Assembly: GCA_004298505.1 (NCBI GenBank)
Contig: SCRO01000116.1
Span: 1 to 64,000 of the forward strand
DNA from: Rhodanobacter sp.
GTDB taxonomy: Bacteria > Pseudomonadota > Gammaproteobacteria > Xanthomonadales > Rhodanobacteraceae
Direction: 5' to 3'
DNA: 64,000 nt
Shown one piece after another: positions 1-10,111 of the stretch (position 1 is the stretch's first letter; every line of letters starts with the position of its first letter). The translations under genes were made by a program, and so were the position numbers. The notes under the pieces are model-generated. The model was not told the origin of the DNA and searched no databases. It saw only the letters and a program-made list of their open reading frames with translations.

Positions 1-121
1 TGCGGTCCATATTTCCGCCGCTTTTTGACCCATAGAACCACTATGGGCCTGCAAATCGTCGAAAATCTGTCCTCGCACAGCTGAATTTTCGCCTCAACCG
101 GCAAAGTCCGACAGGCTCCTA
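1..121. repeat. Partial MITE-like/interspersed repeat, related in inverted orientation to 27075-27243
   Basis: Shares GGTCCATAT..CCGCCG, CCATAGAACCACTATGG hairpin, ..TCCTC.CACAGC.GAATT.TCGCCTC and CAAAGTCCGACAGG blocks with the reverse complement/ends of 27075-27243. Confidence 0.7.
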
Positions 122-227
122 GCGCATTTGACGATGGCGTGGACTCCGGTTACATCCGGTCGTCGTATTTCCTTTCGATCGGCCGGAAACACAGGTCTTC
201 GACACGAAGCAGCAGGACAACTATCAC

Positions 228-975
228 GTGGTGTTCGCCGCGTCCGGCGTGGACATGCTGATCAGCGTGGTGTGGTTCTGGTTCGGTCGGCGCCAGCTCG
301 GCGAGGTGGGTCGGTCGGCGCCGGAAATCGCCAACCCGATGCGCGTGGTCTACGTGGCGATCGGCGTGCTGGTGGCCATTCCGCTGGTCTACCTGCTGAT
401 GGATCGCGCCGGGGCGTTGATGCTGCAGTGGCTGCTTACTGCGTTGTTCCCCGGGGGGGCGCGATACTGGTGATCGAGGCGATTCGAACCGACCGGGTGC
501 AAATCCAGCAGGTGATCGCGATGCTGATCATATTCGCCTTCAACATGCTGTTCTGGATGCCCTTCGAACAGGCCGGCAGCTCGTTCAACTTCCTGGCCCA
601 TCACATCGTCGACCGCAATCTGAGTCGCTGGGAGTTCCCGATCAGCTGGTTCCCGTCGGTCAATCCGCTGGCGATCGTGCTGCAGACCGTCGGTGAGTTG
701 TGTCTGTCGCCGATCAGCCTGTCGATGGTCACCAAGCTGGCGCCGCCGCGACTGGTCGGTGCGGCGATGGGCGGCTGGCTCCTCACGCTGGCCGTGGGCG
801 GCAATCTGTCCGGCTTGCTGGCCAGCTCGATCAGCGGCGCAAGCGGCATGACCGCGAGCTCGGCGCTGTCCGGCTTCACCTTCGGCTGCTGGCTGCTGGC
901 GGGAGCGGGCGTGTTGCTGCTGCTGATCTCACCGCTGATCAACAAGCTGATGCACGGGTACGTTGAGGGCCGCGA
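228..975 (+). pseudogene. POT/PTR-family peptide MFS transporter, 5'-truncated and frameshifted
   Basis: Frame from 228 (FAASGVDMLISVVWFWFGRRQLGEVGR..) continues in another frame after ~470 (LVIEAIRTDRVQIQQVIAMLIIFAFNMLFWMPFEQAGSSFNFLA..). Break near CCCCGGGGGGG. Confidence 0.7.
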
Positions 976-1149
976 ATGGCGGGTGGGGAATAGGGAATCG
1001 TTGCAAGCAAAAGCCAGCGATATGCTTTTGCGACTCCCCCTTCCCGTCACAACGGCAATCGACTGCCGCATTGCGAAGTCGCTTGACTGCCCGATACCTT
1101 TGGCGCTGAAAAAGACGACACAGGATCATCAAACGTGGACGATATTTTC

Positions 1150-2110
1150 ATCGAACCGGCCATGCAACCCATCCTCAACGGGCATGCGGGCCGCGGCTTC
1201 GGGGCGCGCGTCAGGACCGCCGGTGACGCCGGAGCAGATGCGCCTTCGGGTCGCCAGTCAGTTCGAGGCGTGGAATCGTCAGCCGCCTCCACTCGAGAGC
1301 ATGCGCGATCTGGATATTCCCAGGGGCGCCGGCATGCGACGGGCACGTTGGTACGATCCGGATGGGCGCGCGCACGCGCCACTGCTGCTCGACCTTCACG
1401 GCGGCGGCTGGGTGGTGGGTGACCTGGAAATCGAGGATCGGGCGCTGCGCATGCTGGCGCTGGAAAGCGGCGCAAAAATCGTCTCGCTCGACTATCGTTT
1501 GGCACCCGGACATCCCCGTTCCCCGCCGCCATCGAAGATACGATGGCGGCCCTCGAATGGTTGCGCGAGCACGCGCAGGAACTTGGCGGGTCTGCACGGG
1601 CACTGGCGTTGGGCGGGGCATCGGCAGGCGCCAACATTGTGCTGGCCGTGGCACTGCGGCTGCGCGATGAAACCCTGCCATTGCCGGCCCAGCTGGTGCT
1701 CTTTTACGGCGTCTATGGAGTCGACCGCAACACCGAATCCGATTGTTTGTTCGGCACCCCCGAGTTCAGTGGTCCGCTTACCAACATGGAGCTTTTCTAT
1801 ACCTCGTATGCGGGTTCGCCGGAGCAAAGGCGCGATCCACTGGTGGCGCCGCTGCTGGCGGACTTGAAAGGTCTGCCGCCGACCTTCCTCAATGCCGCCG
1901 GGATAGATCCGCTGCGGGATGACAGCCGGCGACTGCGCGACAGATTGCAGCAATCGGGTGTTCCGGTCAGCTACCTCGAATACCCCGGCGTGCTGCACGG
2001 ATTTACGCAATTCACGTTGACCAGTGCCACCGCGCGCAAGGCACAGAGCGACGCCGGTGTCGCGATCAGAGAGGCGCTGGCAGACGTGGCCAGACATGGC
2101 CAGACGTGCC
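1150..2110 (+). pseudogene. Alpha/beta hydrolase (HSL/GDXG-like), frameshifted
   Basis: HGGGW oxyanion motif and ..SLDYRLAPGHP in one frame; AAIEDTMAALEWLREHAQELGG..GGASAG.. in the next. Break at CCCC run 1514-1517. Confidence 0.75.
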
Positions 2111-2889
2111 TAGCGCTGCAGCAGGCCGGACTGGAAACCAATGGCGACGGCATGACAGCGGTTGCGTGCTCCCAGCTTTTCGAACAGGTTGCCGAGGTGG
2201 AAGCGAACGGTAGATGCGGAGATCGACATGGCGTCGGCAATCTGGGTGTCGCCATGGCCGCTGGCGAGGCATTCGAGAATGGCAACTTCGCGCTGACTCA
2301 GGTTGGGAAACACCGGCTCCGGCAGCAACACACGCATCAGTGCCTGATACAGCATCGGGCGCAAGGCGCGCAGAACCAGTGGTGCGCGTTGACTGCCCTG
2401 GTCCAGTGAGGTGACCACCGAGCACAGTGCAATGCGACCATTGAACACCACTCCGCTGGCGAACCCGTAGCTGAGGCGGCGATAGTCTTGCGCCGCCTCG
2501 ATAAAGCGCTCTAGCGTGAGTCTGTGCGGCCTTGATTTGGCGACCGCGTTGTTCTCGGCTATCGCCCGCGACCGGCTTAGGAACCGTTGGCCGTTGACGA
2601 TTGCCCGGACTATCGGGTCGACCAGGACAAACTTCTCGCGCAAATACAACTCCATCCATTCCGGGTCGTAGCCGGAACCAATGACGCACGCATCCGGCAA
2701 CGTCTCGATCGTGCCGGTAGCCACCACAATCTCACTCACGTCGAGCCATGCGCGTAGGCTGCCCAGGCAATTGGCCAGATCGCTGCGACTGGACAACGAC
2801 AGAAGTTCTTCCCCATGTGCAAACAATTGCATGCGGTCACTGGCACACAGTTCGTTGCTTGCTTCGTTGACCATCAGTGACTGCGTCAT
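2110..2889 (-). CDS. LuxR-family transcriptional regulator with C-terminal HTH
   Basis: C-terminal LSQREVAILECLASGHGDTQIADAMSISASTVRFHLGNLFEKLGARNRCHAVAIG is a classic LuxR HTH; likely ATG at 2889. Confidence 0.85.
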   Translation of the reverse strand: MTQSLMVNEASNELCASDRMQLFAHGEELLSLSSRSDLANCLGSLRAWLDVSEIVVATGTIETLPDACVIGSGYDPEWMELYLREKFVLVDPIVRAIVNGQRFLSRSRAIAENNAVAKSRPHRLTLERFIEAAQDYRRLSYGFASGVVFNGRIALCSVVTSLDQGSQRAPLVLRALRPMLYQALMRVLLPEPVFPNLSQREVAILECLASGHGDTQIADAMSISASTVRFHLGNLFEKLGARNRCHAVAIGFQSGLLQR

Positions 2890-2993
2890 GAAGTTTCCGT
2901 CCACGGCATGCGATGAAGCGCGGGCCGGCGTGCGGGCGCGTGTCGCCGGCACCTCCACGCTATCACAATGCCATGGCGCGGACAGGCCTCGGG

Positions 2994-4439
2994 TCACCCG
3001 GGTATGTCACTGCCGGATTCCACGAAATCCGCGCGCTTGAGGCGATACGCGTGAAGCAGCCAGGCCATCACCGGCAGCAACAGCAGCATCAGTAGCGCGG
3101 GATAGACCGCCAGATCGTAACGGGTCGCTGCCGTCTGGACGGAGGTGCTGCTTTGGTACCCGATGAAGCCCAGCAAGGCGCCGCTTCCGGCGATGCTCAG
3201 GCTGCCGCCCAGCTTGTAGGCGAAGATATACAGCCCGGTGTATGTGCCGGTCAGATTGCTGCCGCCAGTGCGTTCGCGCGCGTGTGCGCAATCGGTGACC
3301 ATGGCGTAAGGCAGCGACCAGAAAGCCCCGTTGCCCAGGCCGGCGAGTATCTGAAACGGCAGCAGGGTGGCGACCAGATGCGCCGAGGGCTCAAGCGGGA
3401 ACCATTGCCAGACCATGTGGGTCAGCGGTGCGCCGACCAGTCCGATGGCGGCCAGGACAATGGCCGCATACAGCGCGGGTTTCTTGTCAAAGCGCCGGCT
3501 CACCCTGATCCATAACGGTTGCGCCACGATCGCCGAGAGCAGCAAGGCCACGGCAAGGATGGCGATTTGCGGGCCAGACAGGCCGTAGGTAAAGGTGTTG
3601 ATGTGGAACCCCAGTGCCACGGTGAGCTGCACGCCGATCTCGGTTACCAGGATCATCAGCACCAGCGCGCGCAGATTGCGGTCGCGCAGGACGCCGCGGA
3701 TCGCGTGCCAATCCAATCTGGGAGTGTCACGCTCGGCGCGCATTCGCGGTATGAAACGCCAGGTGCTGGTCACGGTAACCAGGGTTACCCCCAGCACCAG
3801 GATGGCGCAGGCCCAGCCCATCGGTGCGTAGACCGCGGGGTTGAGCTGGCCTTGTGGAAACGCAGCCGTGGGCCGAAAGAACCAGGCACTGCTGCCGACC
3901 AGTGCCAGCGCCATTCCGAGCACCTGGAAGGTGGCCCGATAGCCTTGCGCGACTGTACGTGCATCGTAAGTGGTGACCAGATCGCCACCCATGGCGGTGT
4001 GCGGTACCACGAAGGTACTGATGGCGGTCTTCAGCCCCATCAGCGCCACGGCCAGCCAGGTCGTCTTGACCCACAAGTCGAGCCCTTCCGGGATGGACCA
4101 CAGCAGCACGCTCAGCGCGGCTATGGCAACCCCGCCAATGATCAGGAATGGATGGCGGCGACCCAGGCGTTGCGAGCGCGTGTGGTCGGACATCCAGCCG
4201 AGCGGCAGATCGACCAGCGCATCCCACAGCGTCGACGCCGCCATCACCAGGCCCGCGATATCGGGTGGTACGTGCAGGATGGCGGTCGCGTAGAACAGGA
4301 ACGAGGCGCTGACCAGATAGTAGGCCGCCAGCACCATGCTGCCGCTGCCGTAACCGGCCAGCTGCCACGGCCGCAGCGCAGGGGCGCTTATCCTGGCATC
4401 GTGTCGGATTGCACGAGTGTCCGGGTCCGTAGCTGTCAC
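2994..4439 (-). CDS. MFS transporter, GPH (glycoside-pentoside-hexuronide) cation symporter-like
   Basis: 481 aa, many TM segments, ..LWDALVDLPLGWMSDHTRSQRLGRRHPFLIIG.. motif. Confidence 0.85.
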   Translation of the reverse strand: MTATDPDTRAIRHDARISAPALRPWQLAGYGSGSMVLAAYYLVSASFLFYATAILHVPPDIAGLVMAASTLWDALVDLPLGWMSDHTRSQRLGRRHPFLIIGGVAIAALSVLLWSIPEGLDLWVKTTWLAVALMGLKTAISTFVVPHTAMGGDLVTTYDARTVAQGYRATFQVLGMALALVGSSAWFFRPTAAFPQGQLNPAVYAPMGWACAILVLGVTLVTVTSTWRFIPRMRAERDTPRLDWHAIRGVLRDRNLRALVLMILVTEIGVQLTVALGFHINTFTYGLSGPQIAILAVALLLSAIVAQPLWIRVSRRFDKKPALYAAIVLAAIGLVGAPLTHMVWQWFPLEPSAHLVATLLPFQILAGLGNGAFWSLPYAMVTDCAHARERTGGSNLTGTYTGLYIFAYKLGGSLSIAGSGALLGFIGYQSSTSVQTAATRYDLAVYPALLMLLLLPVMAWLLHAYRLKRADFVESGSDIPG

Positions 4440-4461
4440 GTCAGGAAGCGTCCATCATTAA

Positions 4462-6756
4462 TCAGAACCGGTAGCGCAAGTCGACGCCGAACGTGCGCAG
4501 CGCGGGTGCATTGACCAAGGCCTGGAACAATTGGAGTCCGGGCCGCTGGCGGGTGGCGAACTGGAATGTCGTTGCCGGGTCACCGGTGAATACCGCACCG
4601 GGTGCATCCTTGTTGTTGAATATGTTGTCGACCCACAACGACACGCGCAACTGATTGATGTCGAGGCTGGTGTTGAGGTTGAACAGTGCCGCGGACGGGA
4701 TGGTCGCCGTACCCGTCTGGATTGCGGCCATGTCCGTTCTGTACTGGCCGTCCAGCCGGGTGGTCCACGTCCAGCCGTTGCTGAGCGTCTGCCTGTTGAT
4801 CACGCTCATGTTGGCGGTATAGCGCGGTGCGTATTGAAGCCGCACACCCGCCAGGTTGGGGTTGCCGCCGAGGACGGCGACGATCGGAAACATGTACTCG
4901 TCGTACTTGGCATCGTTGTAGGTGCCTCCCAGCTTGAACGACCAGTTTTGATTGGCATCGTACTGGAGGTTGGCTTCGACGCCTTTCGAGGTGGTTTGAC
5001 CGGCGTTGGTGTTCAGCAACGCACCCATCGAGCCGACGGTACGCACAATCTGGTCCCGCCAGTTGATGCGGTACACGTCCATATCGAGCAACATGCGCCC
5101 ATCGAGCAGACTGAATTTTGCGCCAAGCTCGTAGTTCGTGCTTCGCTCCGAATCGTAGGAGCGCTCGTCCGGCGCAATGGCGCCGTTGGCCGTGAACGTG
5201 TTGAATCCACCAACCTTGATGGCCTTGACAGCGCTGGCGTAGAACGTGCTGTTCCGGGAGGGCTTGTAGGTCAGGTACAGGCCCGGTGTGAACGGTGTGA
5301 ACGTGCGTGATGCGCCGAACAAGGCGATCGACCCGGCGGGATTGGCGGCGCTGGGCAGGCTGGTCGTGGTGGCATCGGCCGACTTGGTTTCCCGGGTATA
5401 GCGCATTGCCAGACCCAGATCCCACTTGGGCGTCATGTGCCAGGTCGCCGTGCCGTACACCGCGGCGCTGCGAGTGCGCTCGCGGTTGTCGCTGCTCAGG
5501 CCGCCCAGCGGAGCTGCCGGGCCCATGTACTGGCTGTCGTCGACGTGGTCGTCGCTGAGGTGGTAGTAGTACACGCCGAGCAGCCAGTCGAAGTGCTCGT
5601 TTGATGGCGAAACCAGGCGAAAGTCCTGGCTGATCGAGGTCTGGGGGCCGTGAGTTCCTGCCGTGGCGATCTGCGCTGCCGAGTAGTCCGAGTCGTAGTC
5701 GTAATCGAGCTTGAGATGGTTATAGGAGGTCACCGACGTCAGGGTGGCCCAATCCATATCGTAGTTTACCGTCAGCGATGCCAGGATGCTGTCGCGATCG
5801 AAGTGACCGGGCGTGACCGCAAAGCCATTCGTCAGTGACGGCACATCGCCGAAATACTGCTGGTTGTCATTGAAATGGGGTACGAATCCGCCGTTGTTCG
5901 ACACGAACTGTTGCGCGAAATCACGCCGCCGCATGCCGTCGTAGATCACATTGACTTGCCCGTTCAGACGGTCCGTGGGCGCGCCGTCCAGGGTCAGGAA
6001 GGCGCCACGGGCGCTGGTCTTGTCCAGCTTTTTCCCGGTCAGTTCGTTGCGGTAAAAGCCACCGAAGTCGTTGCGCGCCACACCCACGCGGTAATGGTAG
6101 GCGGATCCGTCGGAGAATGGGCCGGACGCGACGGCTTTGGCGTCACGGCGATCATAATTGCCGAGGCCGACGCTGATCGAACCTTCTTGCTTGTTGCTTG
6201 GCGCTTTGGTGATGAAGTTGACCGCACCGGCAAAACTGTTGCGACCGTACAGGGCATACTGCGGCCCCTTTGCCACTTCGATGCGCGCAATATTGTCAGC
6301 CAGCATGAAATCGAGCGCGTTGCGCGAGGGAATGTACACGCCGTCGATGAAGAAACTGACGTTGGGCTCGCCGATAGTGGTCGACAATCCGCGTATGACC
6401 ACGTTCGATGCCGCCGGACCAGCCACCGGGATCATGGTAATGCCCGGGACCAGCATAGGCAGGTCAGCCGCACTAGTCAGTCCTGCCGACTCGATGTCCT
6501 GCGCTGTCACCACGTCGACGGCAATGGGCACATCCTGCATCAGTTCGACGCGCTTGGTAGCGGTGACCGTGATGGCCGCCAGATTCGTCGGCTGCCCGGC
6601 CTTGGTCTGCGCAGGCGCAGTCTGATCTTCGGCGAGCTGCCTGTTTCCGGTTTCGGAAGTCGTCGCGTCGGCTTTCCCGTTCTGCTGCGCATAGGCAGGC
6701 TGGAGGGCAAGAACCGCAACGATGGCAAAAGTCAGCCTGTTTGGCTTGGTGTTCAT
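4462..6756 (-). CDS. TonB-dependent receptor
   Basis: 764 aa; signal peptide, plug domain (VPIAVDVVTAQDIESAG.., VVIRGLSTTIGEPNVSFFIDGVYIPSR), C-terminal aromatic ..GVDLRYRF. Confidence 0.93.
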   Translation of the reverse strand: MNTKPNRLTFAIVAVLALQPAYAQQNGKADATTSETGNRQLAEDQTAPAQTKAGQPTNLAAITVTATKRVELMQDVPIAVDVVTAQDIESAGLTSAADLPMLVPGITMIPVAGPAASNVVIRGLSTTIGEPNVSFFIDGVYIPSRNALDFMLADNIARIEVAKGPQYALYGRNSFAGAVNFITKAPSNKQEGSISVGLGNYDRRDAKAVASGPFSDGSAYHYRVGVARNDFGGFYRNELTGKKLDKTSARGAFLTLDGAPTDRLNGQVNVIYDGMRRRDFAQQFVSNNGGFVPHFNDNQQYFGDVPSLTNGFAVTPGHFDRDSILASLTVNYDMDWATLTSVTSYNHLKLDYDYDSDYSAAQIATAGTHGPQTSISQDFRLVSPSNEHFDWLLGVYYYHLSDDHVDDSQYMGPAAPLGGLSSDNRERTRSAAVYGTATWHMTPKWDLGLAMRYTRETKSADATTTSLPSAANPAGSIALFGASRTFTPFTPGLYLTYKPSRNSTFYASAVKAIKVGGFNTFTANGAIAPDERSYDSERSTNYELGAKFSLLDGRMLLDMDVYRINWRDQIVRTVGSMGALLNTNAGQTTSKGVEANLQYDANQNWSFKLGGTYNDAKYDEYMFPIVAVLGGNPNLAGVRLQYAPRYTANMSVINRQTLSNGWTWTTRLDGQYRTDMAAIQTGTATIPSAALFNLNTSLDINQLRVSLWVDNIFNNKDAPGAVFTGDPATTFQFATRQRPGLQLFQALVNAPALRTFGVDLRYRF

Positions 6757-6863
6757 GCACCCCTCCGCAAAGTTTCACACCGAGCATAGCCATGTGAATC
6801 AGGCGGCATAACTGTCAAAAATGACAGGTACCCGGGAACTGAGCTAGTCGCTAGCATCGAGGC

Positions 6864-7718
6864 ATGCCAGAGAGGTCCGATATGCCCCAGATCCAGCTTC
6901 GTCCACAGCCCCGGGTGTCCTACGTCACGTTTCCGAACGCGTCGCAGGAGCATCCCTTGACCATCGCCGCACAGATGCGTGTCCCTACGCGCGCCGGCAA
7001 CGTTCCTGTCGTGGTGGTGGTGCACGGCACCAGCGGCGTGGACAGTCGTGGCGGCTACCATGCCCAGGCGCTCAACGATGCGGGTATCGCCACGCTAGAA
7101 CTGGACATGTGGTCGCCACGCGGACTGCACGGGGGCGCGGGACCTGGCGGGCGCCCGGAGAGCGTCCCTGAAACGCTGCCGGACGCCTACGGCGCGCTTC
7201 TGTATCTCGCCTCGCGTCCGGGGATTGATCCGCAGCGCATCGGCATCACCGGGTTTTCCTGGGGCGGAGTGGTGTCGATGTTGACGGCAACACGGCCGTA
7301 TAGCGAGTTGTACATGGGCGCCAATCCGCTGCGCTTCGCGGCACACGCACCGTTCTATCCGGTGTGCTGGGGCTACAACAAGATTCCCGGTTACGAATTT
7401 GCCGAGCTCACCGGTGCACCGGTATTCATCCAGAGCGGAGAGTGCGACGCGTATGATGAGCCCGGTACATGCACGGAGCTGGTGAAAGGCCTGCCCGAGC
7501 AGGCGCGACGTCGGGTCACGGTCACGATGTATCCCGAGGCGACGCATGGGTTCAATCGACTCGAACCGGCGCAAACCGTGAGCGATCCCTTTGCTCATCT
7601 CGGGCGAGGCGGTGAGGTAAGACTCGAAGCCAACCTGGATGCCGCGGCCAGGTCACGGCAGGCCACGGTGGATTTCTTTGAGTGCGCTTTTGCTGCCGTC
7701 GGGCAGGCCAACGACTGA
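6864..7718 (+). CDS. Dienelactone hydrolase-family protein
   Basis: VVVVHGTSGVDSRGGYHAQALNDAGIATLELDMW.. and GITGFSWGGVVS nucleophile elbow. Confidence 0.8.
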   Translation: MPERSDMPQIQLRPQPRVSYVTFPNASQEHPLTIAAQMRVPTRAGNVPVVVVVHGTSGVDSRGGYHAQALNDAGIATLELDMWSPRGLHGGAGPGGRPESVPETLPDAYGALLYLASRPGIDPQRIGITGFSWGGVVSMLTATRPYSELYMGANPLRFAAHAPFYPVCWGYNKIPGYEFAELTGAPVFIQSGECDAYDEPGTCTELVKGLPEQARRRVTVTMYPEATHGFNRLEPAQTVSDPFAHLGRGGEVRLEANLDAAARSRQATVDFFECAFAAVGQAND

Positions 7719-7778
7719 TTACACCACTACGACGCGCGAAGCCAGGAGCCTATCGAACTTCGGGAATGCTGCAAGCAA

Positions 7779-10106
7779 ATGACGGAGAAAAATTTTTCGC
7801 GCCGTGCCGAATGGATCTGGTGTCCACGCCAACTCGATGGGGCCGCGCTCGCGACGGAAGGCTTCCGGGCCGGTGAAGAGGCCAATCGCCACGTCTATTT
7901 TCGCCTGACCATCCAGCTCCCTGGCACGGTCGAGTCGGCGAAATGCCTTGCCTCGGCCGACGGGCGCTACCGTCTGCATGTCAACGGAGCGTTTGTCGGC
8001 CGCGGCCCCAGTCGTTGCAGCCCGTTGCAGCAGTCGCTGGATGACTACGATCTGACCGGATATCTCAAGCCCGGGGGCAACGTGATCGCCGTGCTGGCGC
8101 ATGCCTATGGCCGGCACACGGCCTGGTACGAACTGCCGGGGTGGGGGCACGGCCGCGCATTCGGTTGCGGCGGTTTCTTTCTGCAGGGCGAAGCCATCAC
8201 CGATTCCGGCATCGTGCGTCTGGACACGGGGCCAAACTGGCGCTGCCTGGAGTCAACCGCATGGCGCCGCGACGTACCCTCCAACAGCCTGGGCTGCATG
8301 GAGCATTACGATGCACGCCTGGCGCCGTCCGGATGGACGGACGCGGGTTACGACGACCGCGAATGGCCCGCGGCGCAGACACTGCGAATGTCGGGACGCA
8401 ACTTCTCCGGCGACGTGGTGCCCTTCGCTGCGATGGTGCCGCGGCGGATTCCGCCGATGCGTGAAGCGATGTCCGCGCAGGCGCGGGTTGTCGCCGTTCA
8501 CGAAGTTGTCGAGGTGCTGGCGGATGACCTCGCCGAGCAGATCTCCAGCGAACGACTGCGTGCGCTGACGCATTATGCGGCCAGCCAGCAGCCCACGACG
8601 GTTCGAACCGAAGATGGTTGTGCGGTAGTGATCGTCTACGACTTCGGTGAAATACTCGCCGGCTATATCCACCTTGAACTTGACGGTCCCGCTGGGGCCA
8701 TCGTCGACTTCGTGCATGGCGAACAGTTGCTAGCCGACGGGCGCGTACGGATCTTCGGTGGCATCGACGGTTTCGACGCGGTCCCCGCGCACCGTTATGT
8801 ACTGCGCGAAGGGGCACAGTCGTGGGAGCGCTTCGAATGGAGCGGGCTGCGCTATCTGCAGCTGACCATCCGGCATTGCCCGCGACCGCTGCGGGTGGAC
8901 AAGGTCGCGCTGCGTGAGACCGGCTACCCGGTCGAGGCCATCGGCGCTTTCGAGTGTTCCGATCCATGGCTCGTTCGGATCTGGCAGGCCGGTGTCACCA
9001 CCTTGCGCCGCTGCATGCACGATGGCTACGTCGACTGTCCTTCGCGTGAGCAGCGCCAGTGGATGGATGGCTACGTCAGCGCACGCATCAACTACGTCGC
9101 GTTCGGCGATGCACGGCTGGCGGCACAGATGTTGCGCCAGGTCGAGCAGTCGCAACAACCGGATGGCCTGACCATGATGACCGCCCCAGGCGATTTCGCG
9201 CGTTTAGGCTTTACCAACATCCCGGATTTCTGCCTGTACTGGGTCATGATGATCGACGACGTCGTCCTGTACACCGGCGACTTCGGGATCGCGCGCGAAC
9301 TTTTCCCATCGGTGGTGCGCGCGCTGCGCTGGTTCGAGCGCCACCTCGACAACGATGATCTTCTGGCCGACCTGCCGCATTGGGTGTTCGTCGACTGGGC
9401 GGAACTGGACAAGCGCGGTCAGGTGACGGCATTGAACGCCCACTTCGTTGGCGCCTTGCGGGCGGCCGCGCGACTCGCGGATGTCTGTCGGCACCCACAT
9501 GAATCGACGCATTTCGACGCGCTGGCCGAACGAATCTCCACCGCCGTGAATACCCTGCTGTGGGATCAGCAGCGCCAGCTATATGTCGATGCACGGCAGC
9601 ATGGCGTGCGCGGACGGCGAACCAGTCAACAGGCCAATGCGGCGGCGATTGCGTACGGCGTAGCGCCGCGCGAGCGCTGGCAGTCGATGCTGGATTCCAT
9701 GCTCGATGAAGATCGGCTGGTGCTGACCCGCTGCTTGGAACGGGAGCGTGCCACGCCAGTCTTCGACGAGGAACGCAATGTCACGCTGGCGCAACCGTTT
9801 TTCATGCACTTCGTGCATCGCGCGCTGCGCATGGCCGGACAGCAGGATCGGGTTGTCGACAATATCCGCAAGCGCTGGGTCGGCCTGTTCGCCGAGGGCG
9901 AAACCACGCTGCGCGGACTGGTGGACATCGACTGGCGCCTGGACGACGCCCTGTTCCGGATCGAGCTTCGACTACCCGATGGGTGCGGGGCTGACTGCAT
10001 CTGCCCATCGCTGTACCACTGGCAAACGATCAACGGAGCGCCGACAGCCGACGCCTTGCTGATGCTGAAACCCGGCAGCCATTGTCTGGCTGCATCATTC
10101 AGGTGA
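7779..10106 (+). CDS. Alpha-L-rhamnosidase-like (GH78-type) glycoside hydrolase
   Basis: 775 aa; RLHVNGAFVGRGP.., DCPSREQRQWMDGYVSARINYVAFGD.. motif typical of GH78 catalytic domains. Confidence 0.8.
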   Translation: MTEKNFSRRAEWIWCPRQLDGAALATEGFRAGEEANRHVYFRLTIQLPGTVESAKCLASADGRYRLHVNGAFVGRGPSRCSPLQQSLDDYDLTGYLKPGGNVIAVLAHAYGRHTAWYELPGWGHGRAFGCGGFFLQGEAITDSGIVRLDTGPNWRCLESTAWRRDVPSNSLGCMEHYDARLAPSGWTDAGYDDREWPAAQTLRMSGRNFSGDVVPFAAMVPRRIPPMREAMSAQARVVAVHEVVEVLADDLAEQISSERLRALTHYAASQQPTTVRTEDGCAVVIVYDFGEILAGYIHLELDGPAGAIVDFVHGEQLLADGRVRIFGGIDGFDAVPAHRYVLREGAQSWERFEWSGLRYLQLTIRHCPRPLRVDKVALRETGYPVEAIGAFECSDPWLVRIWQAGVTTLRRCMHDGYVDCPSREQRQWMDGYVSARINYVAFGDARLAAQMLRQVEQSQQPDGLTMMTAPGDFARLGFTNIPDFCLYWVMMIDDVVLYTGDFGIARELFPSVVRALRWFERHLDNDDLLADLPHWVFVDWAELDKRGQVTALNAHFVGALRAAARLADVCRHPHESTHFDALAERISTAVNTLLWDQQRQLYVDARQHGVRGRRTSQQANAAAIAYGVAPRERWQSMLDSMLDEDRLVLTRCLERERATPVFDEERNVTLAQPFFMHFVHRALRMAGQQDRVVDNIRKRWVGLFAEGETTLRGLVDIDWRLDDALFRIELRLPDGCGADCICPSLYHWQTINGAPTADALLMLKPGSHCLAASFR

Positions 10107-10111
10107 AGCCC

